The translations under genes were made by a program, and so were the position numbers. 64,000 nt of DNA, from NCBI RefSeq assembly GCF_000518665.1, contig NZ_JAEA01000012.1, positions 1 to 64,000 of the forward strand, in the 5' to 3' direction. The stretch is from Microvirga flocculans ATCC BAA-817. Lineage in GTDB: Bacteria; Pseudomonadota; Alphaproteobacteria; Rhizobiales; Beijerinckiaceae. The stretch's first letter is position 1; every line of letters begins with the position of its first letter. The notes beneath the pieces are model-generated. The model was not told where the DNA came from and did not search any database. It worked only from the letters and a program-made list of their open reading frames with translations. This document shows, piece by piece, positions 58,387 to 64,000 of this stretch.

Positions 58387-58715
58387 GGCAAAACTCCAGC
58401 GCGATCCTGCGAATGTCCGCCCGGGTTCTAAAGCATCGGCCGGGAAAGTGGAAACCACTTTTCGGGCCTGTCCGATGCCCACTGTCCCGCCCAGCGCGCC
58501 AGCGACCCGATGAAGCGGGCCTGCGGCCGAGGCTCCGGCCGTGAATTCGGCCCATGCTCTTGTCCCGCCGCGTGTTTTGGCGTCGAGCCGGACCCGCGGC
58601 GCCGGAAAACGATCGAAGGGGTGCCCCGAAAAGATCTTCACTACCCCCTTGCAATGCGCAGCGTTTTGGGGCACATCAACGGCCTCGAAACGATGCCTCG
58701 CGCATCGCGGAGCGT
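58387..58715. other. Intergenic region upstream of tRNA-Gly
   Basis: 329 bp between the divergent prolyl-tRNA deacylase and tRNA-Gly genes. It holds repeat copy D (58433-58478) and should hold both promoters. No gene seen. Confidence 0.6.
58433..58478. repeat. Palindromic repeat, copy D (single module)
   Basis: GCATCGG (58433-58439) pairs with CCGATGC (58472-58478), with inner AAAGTGG/CCACTTT. It matches the GCATCGG/AAAGTGG module of copies A-C but lacks the ATCGTGCG module. Confidence 0.75.
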
Positions 58716-58790
58716 GCGGGTGTAGCTCAGGGGTAGAGCACAACCTTGCCAAGGTTGGGGTCGAGGGTTCGAATCCCTTCGCCCGCTCCA
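58716..58790 (+). tRNA. tRNA-Gly (GCC)
   Basis: 75 nt with encoded CCA. Acceptor GCGGGTG pairs with CGCCCGC (one T-G wobble). D-arm AGCTCAGGGGTAGAGC, anticodon stem CAACC/GGTTG with loop TTGCCAA (anticodon GCC at 58748-58750), and the T-arm with GGTTCGAATCC are all canonical. Confidence 0.98.
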
Positions 58791-58912
58791 ATTTCTCTTC
58801 AATCAGAGAACTTTACGAAGGCCCGCCGTCAGGCGGGCTTTTCGTTTTTGCGGCTGCCTGCCGAAGCAGATAAGGTTACACCTTTCGTCCTGGTCCGTGA
58901 TCCATTCAGCCC

Positions 58913-60058
58913 ATGCTCGCCATCAAAGAAGTCTTCGCCGCAGGCTACCGCTCCCTGAGGAATATCCGCTTTCCCGTTGAGCCGCTGTCTGTGTTCGTTG
59001 GTGCCAATGGCACGGGGAAGACCAACCTCTACCGCTCGCTCCAGCTCCTGCAATCGGCCGCCGCCGGCACGCTCACCCGCGACCTCGCCGCCGAAGGTGG
59101 CTTCGATTCCGTCTATTGGGCGGGCCAGCGCAGCGCCCGGGATCCGGTGCGGGTGAGGCTCGGTGTATGCCTGTCGGGGGAGGGGACTGGTGATTACAAT
59201 CTCGAGTACGCGGTCGAGACTGGCTTGGTGGAGCTGCTCGGAGCCGGGTTTCCGTTGGAGCCGCAGATCAAGGCTGAGACCCTCGTCTATGGTGCGCGTA
59301 GCCGCTCAAAGATATTGCTGGAACGGCGAGGGCCAAGGGGGCACTGCATCGACGAAGAGGGCTCGAAGCGGCCTTTGGGCGGCGAGATTCTGCCCTCGGA
59401 GACGGCTCTGGGGTCCCTACAGGATGCTGCCGCTTTTCCCGATCTGCATCTTGCCCGCAGCACCATGCTGGAATGGCGGTTCTTCCATGGCTTCCGCACC
59501 GATGCCGGAGCCGCCCTCCGTCGGCCCTCCCTTGCGGTGACCTCGCCGACGCTAGCCTCCGACGGTTCAAATCTTGCGGCAGTCTTTGCGACGCTGGCCT
59601 ATATCCGCGAGGATACCGTTGATCTAGACCAGGCCTTCGATGACGCCTTTCCCGGTGCGCGGCTCGTCATTCCTCAGCCAGACCGTTTCGCCACCTTCGG
59701 CGTGGTGTTTCCTGATTATCCGAAACGCATCTTCCAGCCCTCTGAATTGTCGGACGGAACGCTGCATTTCCTGGTGCTTGCCGGAGCCCTTCTGTCCTAC
59801 CGACTTCCGCCCTTCATCGCCCTAAATGAGCCGGAGACGAGCCTGCATCCGGACCTGCTCGAACCGTTGGCGCGCATGATCGTCTCCGCTTCCAAGCGCA
59901 CGCAGGTATGGCTCGTGACCCATTCTGAGCCGCTGGCCGATGCGATTGCGCGGGACAGTGGCGTCTCGCCGCGGCGGGTCATCAAGCGAAAAGGGGAGAC
60001 CTGGATCGACGGTCTCCGACTCAGTGGGGACTTTGCAGAAGACGATGATGAGGCATGA
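58913..60058 (+). CDS. AAA-family ATPase (SMC/RecF/OLD-like, COG4637 type)
   Basis: 381 aa. Walker A is VGANGTGKTNLYRSLQ at about residues 28-43, the ABC-like signature region is QPSELSDGTLHFLVLAGAL, and Walker B is FIALNEPETSLHPDLLEPL followed by the switch VTHSEPLADAI. No nuclease (Toprim) domain is attached, and no partner gene lies alongside. It starts 123 bp after tRNA-Gly, and its codon use is a little less GC-biased than its neighbours. DNA maintenance or defence functions are known for relatives, but none can be assigned here. Confidence 0.85.
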   Translation: MLAIKEVFAAGYRSLRNIRFPVEPLSVFVGANGTGKTNLYRSLQLLQSAAAGTLTRDLAAEGGFDSVYWAGQRSARDPVRVRLGVCLSGEGTGDYNLEYAVETGLVELLGAGFPLEPQIKAETLVYGARSRSKILLERRGPRGHCIDEEGSKRPLGGEILPSETALGSLQDAAAFPDLHLARSTMLEWRFFHGFRTDAGAALRRPSLAVTSPTLASDGSNLAAVFATLAYIREDTVDLDQAFDDAFPGARLVIPQPDRFATFGVVFPDYPKRIFQPSELSDGTLHFLVLAGALLSYRLPPFIALNEPETSLHPDLLEPLARMIVSASKRTQVWLVTHSEPLADAIARDSGVSPRRVIKRKGETWIDGLRLSGDFAEDDDEA

Positions 60059-60190
60059 CGCCGATCCGGTGGTACGGATGGGCGGCCTCTGATAACGCTA
60101 GCCAAACGAGAATTCCGATTGCAGCCCTGCTCGGCCTCGCAAGGCGTGAGACAAGGTTCTAGGATCAAGACACCACGCGGGAGAAAACAC

Positions 60191-62587
60191 ATGGTCGACG
60201 CACGACACCTGAGCATTCTATCCGAGCTTGAGCGGAAGGTTCTCTGGCTGTCGACGTGGACGATTCATCACGCCAACCATCTGCGGTCCAACGCGGACGG
60301 GCTGAAGATCGGCGGGCACCAGGCCTCCTCGGCCTCGCTTTCGACGATCCTGACCGCGCTCTACTTCGCCGCCCTGCGGCCAGAGGACCGGGTGGCGGTC
60401 AAGCCCCATGCCAGCCCGATCTTCCACGCCATCCAGTATCTCTTCGGCCACCAGACCCGCGACAAGCTGGAGAACTTCCGCGGCTACAAGGGCGCGCAAT
60501 CCTATCCCTCCCGCACCAAGGACGTGGACGACGTGGATTTCTCCACCGGCTCCGTCGGCCTCGGCGTCGCCCAGACCCTGTTCGCCAGCCTCGTGCAGGA
60601 CTACGTCAAGGCCCATGGCTGGGCGAAGGACCTGCCCGAAGGCCGCATGATCTCCCTCGTTGGCGATGCCGAGATGGACGAGGGCAACATCTTCGAGGCC
60701 CTGCTCGAGGGCTGGAAGCACGGCGTGCGCAACACCTGGTGGATCGTCGACTACAACCGCCAGAGCCTCGACGCGGTCATCCGCGAGGGCCTGTGGGAGC
60801 GCTTCGAGGCCCTGTTCCGCAACTTCGGCTGGGAAGTGGTGATCCTCAAATACGGCTCGCTGATGAAGGAAGCCTTCGCCGAGCCCGGCGGCGACAGGCT
60901 GAAAGCCTGGATCGATTGCTGCCCGAACCAGCTCTATTCGGCGCTGACCTTTCAGGGCGGGGCGGCGTGGCGCAGGCGCCTGCTCGACGATCTCGGCGAC
61001 CAGGGTCCCGTCACGCGCCTCATCGAGAAGCGCTCGGACGAGGAGCTGGCGCGGCTCATGTCCAATCTCGGCGGCCACGACCTGCCGAGCCTGCTCGACG
61101 CCTTCGAGAAGGCCCGCCACCACGACAAGCCGGTCTGCTTCATCGCCTATACCATCAAGGGCTTCGGCCTGCCGCTCGCGGGCCACAAGGACAACCATTC
61201 CGGCCTTCTGACGCAAAAGCAGATGGCGGCCTGGCAGGAAGCGCAGGGGGTGCGCCCGGGCCATGAATGGGACCGGTTCGAGGGCATGCGGATCCCGCAG
61301 GGCGAGCTGGAGGCGTTCCTGAAGCAGGTGCCCTTCGTGCAGAAGGGGCGGCGGCGCTATTCCGCCCCGGCGGTGCCGGTGCCCGAGACGCTCGCCTTCC
61401 CGGCCCAGCCGGCGATGTCCACGCAGCAGGGCTTCGGCCTCATCCTCAACGAGCTCGCGCGCTCCGATCACGCGCTGGCGGATCGCATCGTGACGACCGC
61501 GCCGGACGTGACGGTCTCGACCAATCTCGGCGCCTGGGTGAACCGGCGCGGGCTGTTCGCCCGCCACAGCATGGTCGATACCTTCAAGAAGGAGCGTATT
61601 CCCTCGACCTACAACTGGGAATTCTCGCCCAAGGGCCAGCATCTCGAACTCGGCATCGCGGAGATGAACCTCTTCATCATGCTCTCCGCGCTCGGCCTCT
61701 CGCATTCGCTCTTCGGCGAGCGGATCCTGCCCATCGGCACCCTCTACGACCCGTTCATCTATCGCGGCGCGGATGCGCTCAACTATGCCTGCTACCAGGA
61801 TGCGCGCTTCCTGCTCGTGGCCACGCCCTCGGGCGTGACGCTGGCGCCGGAGGGCGGCGCGCACCAGTCCATCGGCACGCCGCTCATCGGCATGGCGCAG
61901 GACGGGCTGGCCTCCTTCGAGCCGGCCTTCGTGGACGAGCTGGCGGTGATCATGCGCTGGGCCTTCGACTACCTGCAGCGCGACGGCGAGGGCGCGCCGG
62001 ACGAGAGGACCTGGCTGCGCGACGAGACCGGCGGCTCGGTCTATCTGCGCCTGTCGACCCGCAGCCTCGAGCAGCCGCAGCGGGCGATGACGCCCGCGCT
62101 GGCCGACGACATCATGGCCGGGGCCTATTGGCTGAGAAAGCCCGGGCCGAACGCCCAGGTGGTGGTGGCCTATACGGGCGCGGTGGCGCCCGAAGCCATC
62201 GCGGCGGTGGGTCTCATGGCCGAGGACCGGCGCGACATCGGCCTGCTCGCCGTCACCTCGGCCGACCGGCTCAACGCGGGCTGGACGGCGGCGCAGCGCG
62301 CCCGCGAGCGCGGCCTGGTCCAGGCCCGCTCGCACGTGGAGCGGCTGCTCGCCGAGGTGCCGGCCCATTGCGGGCTGGTGACGGTCATCGACGGGCATCC
62401 GGCGACGCTCGCCTGGATGGGCTCGGTGATGGGCCACCGCACCCGCTCGCTCGGCGTCGAGCATTTCGGCCAGACCGGCACGATCCAGGATCTCTATCGC
62501 CATTGCGGCATCGACGCACAGGGCATCGTCGCCGCCGCCCAGGCCATCGCCCCGGGCCGACCCATCCGACACCTCAAAGCCGTGTGA
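60191..62587 (+). CDS. Homodimeric-type 2-oxoacid dehydrogenase E1 / transketolase-like enzyme (AceE-related)
   Basis: 798 aa thiamine-diphosphate enzyme, from the ATG at 60191 with GGGAG 8 nt upstream. The TPP motif is VGDAEMDEGNIFEALLEGWKHGVRNTWWIVDYNRQSLD (GDx...N). N-terminal blocks (HHANHLRSNADGLKIGGHQASSAS, KPHASPIFHAIQYLFG) and the C-terminal PEGGAHQS match AceE-type E1 proteins and their shorter transketolase-annotated relatives. E. coli AceE is longer (887 aa). No E2 or E3 gene is adjacent, so it may not be part of a classical pyruvate dehydrogenase complex. Confidence 0.85.
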   Translation: MVDARHLSILSELERKVLWLSTWTIHHANHLRSNADGLKIGGHQASSASLSTILTALYFAALRPEDRVAVKPHASPIFHAIQYLFGHQTRDKLENFRGYKGAQSYPSRTKDVDDVDFSTGSVGLGVAQTLFASLVQDYVKAHGWAKDLPEGRMISLVGDAEMDEGNIFEALLEGWKHGVRNTWWIVDYNRQSLDAVIREGLWERFEALFRNFGWEVVILKYGSLMKEAFAEPGGDRLKAWIDCCPNQLYSALTFQGGAAWRRRLLDDLGDQGPVTRLIEKRSDEELARLMSNLGGHDLPSLLDAFEKARHHDKPVCFIAYTIKGFGLPLAGHKDNHSGLLTQKQMAAWQEAQGVRPGHEWDRFEGMRIPQGELEAFLKQVPFVQKGRRRYSAPAVPVPETLAFPAQPAMSTQQGFGLILNELARSDHALADRIVTTAPDVTVSTNLGAWVNRRGLFARHSMVDTFKKERIPSTYNWEFSPKGQHLELGIAEMNLFIMLSALGLSHSLFGERILPIGTLYDPFIYRGADALNYACYQDARFLLVATPSGVTLAPEGGAHQSIGTPLIGMAQDGLASFEPAFVDELAVIMRWAFDYLQRDGEGAPDERTWLRDETGGSVYLRLSTRSLEQPQRAMTPALADDIMAGAYWLRKPGPNAQVVVAYTGAVAPEAIAAVGLMAEDRRDIGLLAVTSADRLNAGWTAAQRARERGLVQARSHVERLLAEVPAHCGLVTVIDGHPATLAWMGSVMGHRTRSLGVEHFGQTGTIQDLYRHCGIDAQGIVAAAQAIAPGRPIRHLKAV

Positions 62588-62685
62588 GCCAGCGTCGGGA
62601 GGCTTTCTTTTTTGCGAAAGATTTGCGGCTGAAGGGCTCGCGTGCTAACCGCGTGCCTTTCAGCACGTGAGTTTCAAGCAATCCA

Positions 62686-64000
62686 ATGGCCTCCAAGAGC
62701 CTCATGCGGGGCGATACCCTTCCCTTGATCGGCCGCCTCTGGCGGGACTGGATGCGTCCGCACGCGAAGACGCTTGCCCTGGTCCTGCTGCTGGTGGCCC
62801 TGGTCTCGGGGGCGACGGGGCTCTATCCGGTGCTGATCAAGGCGGCCTTCGACGCCTTCGACGCCAAGGACGCCCACGCCATCATGCTGGCGCCGCTCTT
62901 CGTGATCCTGGTCACCTCCGTGAAGGGCTTTTCGCTGCTGGCGCTCACGATCCTCACCAACAAGGTCGTGACGCGGATCGAGGCCGACATGCAGACGGCC
63001 CTCTACGGCCATCTGATCGAGGCCGATCTGGCCCAGATCGGGCGCGAGAGCCCGGCGGCGCTGACCCAGCGCTTCACCACGGATTTCGCCTTCATCCGCG
63101 AGGCGCTGACGCGCCTGTCGACAGTCTTCCTGCGCGAGATCACGACCATCATCGCCCTGATCGCGGCGATGCTCTGGATCGACCCCGTCCTGACCCTCGT
63201 GGCGGCCGTCGTCGCGCCATTCTTCGCCTACCCGGTCAACAAGATCGGCCGCAAGCTGCGCCGGGTGGCGATCTCGACCCAGGAGCAGACGGGCCTGATG
63301 GCCAGCCTGATCACGGAGAGCCTCGCCGGAACCCGGATCGCCAAGACCTACGGGCTCGAGCGCTATCTCAAGGCCAAGGCCGCCAGGACCTTCGACGACG
63401 TGCGCGGCCTCAAGATGAAGGCCGCCAATGCCCGCGGGCGCATGGACCCCATCCTCGAGACCGGCGGCGGCCTCGCCGTGGCCATCGTTCTGATTCTGAT
63501 CGGGCAGCGGATTCTGTCCGGCGAGAGCAGCGTGGGCGATTTCACGGGCTTCGTCAGCGCCCTCGTCATGGCGGCGCAGCCGATCCGGGCGCTCGGGAAC
63601 CTCAACGCCATCGTGCAGGAGGCGGCGGCCGCCCTGCAGCGCACCTTCGACGTGATGGACGAGACGCCCCGCATCCAGGACAGGCCCGGAGCCGGGCCGC
63701 TCCGGCTGGAGGGAGGCGAGATCCGGTTCTCGAACCTGTCCTTCTCCTATGACGGCGAGGCCGCCGCCCTCGCTCACGTCGATCTGGTGGCCGAGGCCGG
63801 GCAGACGACGGCTCTCGTGGGCCGCTCGGGCTCCGGTAAGTCGACCCTCCTGTCCCTCGTGCCGCGCCTCTACGACGTGACGCAAGGAGCCGTCCTGATC
63901 GACGGACAGGACGTTCGGGACGTGTCGCTCGCCAGCCTGCGCCGGGCCATCGCCGTGGTGAGCCAGGACGTGATTCTCTTCGACGACACGGTGCGGGCCA
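62686..64000 (+). CDS. ABC exporter, fused permease-ATPase (MsbA-like), truncated by window end
   Basis: About 438 codons visible from the ATG at 62686 (MASKSLMRGDTLPLIGRLWRDWM). The membrane domain has helices near TLALVLLLVALVSGATGLYP, APLFVILVTSVKGFSLLAL, EITTIIALIAAMLWIDP and GLAVAIVLILIGQRIL. The ATPase domain begins about residue 345; Walker A is GRSGSGKSTLLSLVPRL near 382. The sequence ends before the signature and Walker B. The layout fits lipid or multidrug half-transporters; substrate unknown. The start lacks a strong ribosome site; a CGTGCT/AGCACG hairpin lies at 62641-62667. Confidence 0.9.
   Translation, partial: MASKSLMRGDTLPLIGRLWRDWMRPHAKTLALVLLLVALVSGATGLYPVLIKAAFDAFDAKDAHAIMLAPLFVILVTSVKGFSLLALTILTNKVVTRIEADMQTALYGHLIEADLAQIGRESPAALTQRFTTDFAFIREALTRLSTVFLREITTIIALIAAMLWIDPVLTLVAAVVAPFFAYPVNKIGRKLRRVAISTQEQTGLMASLITESLAGTRIAKTYGLERYLKAKAARTFDDVRGLKMKAANARGRMDPILETGGGLAVAIVLILIGQRILSGESSVGDFTGFVSALVMAAQPIRALGNLNAIVQEAAAALQRTFDVMDETPRIQDRPGAGPLRLEGGEIRFSNLSFSYDGEAAALAHVDLVAEAGQTTALVGRSGSGKSTLLSLVPRLYDVTQGAVLIDGQDVRDVSLASLRRAIAVVSQDVILFDDTVRA

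Noticed and set aside
58387-58791. Extension of the prolyl-tRNA deacylase frame upstream to an ATG
   Set aside because: It would read antisense through the tRNA-Gly gene and the palindromic repeat; homology starts near the TTG at 58386.
58716-60190. tRNA-associated genomic island with attachment sites
   Set aside because: No second copy of the tRNA 3' end was found downstream before 60190 and there is no integrase, so only a weak acquisition hint remains.
60218-62572. 784-residue minus-strand open frame opposite the AceE-like gene
   Set aside because: Antisense shadow; the plus strand has full TPP-enzyme motifs.

Overview
The window is GC-rich DNA from an alphaproteobacterial chromosome. 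Gene content and order point to the Hyphomicrobiales (Rhizobiales), most like the Methylobacterium/Microvirga group: acnA divergent from the ccm genes, yciB-ftsY, dapF-mtaB, ffh-rpsP-rimM-trmD, dispersed leuB/leuD/leuC, a ubiquinone hydroxylase and large RTX proteins. That placement is inference from gene order and protein style; no 16S gene is present. Nearly all genes are core housekeeping. There is no transposase, integrase, phage gene or CRISPR array.

Layout. 1-2.6 kb: ftsK, nearly complete, cut by the window edge. 2.7-4.9 kb: copper/cytochrome oxidase assembly genes (DUF2946-like protein, YcnI-PCuAC fusion, SCO1). 4.9-6.8 kb: amtB-glnK behind a good sigma-54 promoter. 6.9-9.2 kb: tesB and a UbiH-type hydroxylase. 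9.3-14.9 kb: two RTX proteins flanking ppa and a GNAT gene. 15-22.7 kb: acnA, then ccmAB and ccmCDG, split by an M23 peptidase gene and a small AT-rich gene. 22.7-31.3 kb: YaiI, a class III cyclase, yciB-ftsY, a pseudouridine synthase, dapF-mtaB, an effector-binding-like protein and a HAD phosphatase. 31.3-36.4 kb: MBL-fold hydrolase, CoA-ester lyase, DUF429, PLP enzyme, carbonic anhydrase and an AT-rich membrane protein. 36.5-49 kb: asd, leuB, leuD and leuC, interleaved with a sulfite-oxidase-fold enzyme, a Ser/Thr kinase-UspA fusion coupled to a metallophosphoesterase, LysE, a lytic transglycosylase and others. 49.3-58.4 kb: rplS, a CysK-like/HxlR divergent pair, trmD-rimM-rpsP-ffh, and small quality-control genes. 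58.7-64 kb: tRNA-Gly, an AAA ATPase, an AceE-like E1 enzyme and a truncated ABC exporter.

The most unusual signals are the following. (i) rimM carries an in-frame, repeat-derived N-terminal insertion. (ii) Hairpins cover the translation start regions of both RTX genes. (iii) A composite palindromic repeat family occurs at four intergenic sites, three of them between divergent genes. (iv) Two normally compact clusters (ccmABCDG and rpsP-rimM-trmD-rplS) are split by inserted genes, with repeat sequence nearby. (v) A kinase-UspA fusion is coupled to a predicted phosphatase. I found no clear new multi-gene defence or mobile system; the kinase-UspA/phosphatase pair is the best candidate for an undescribed functional module.
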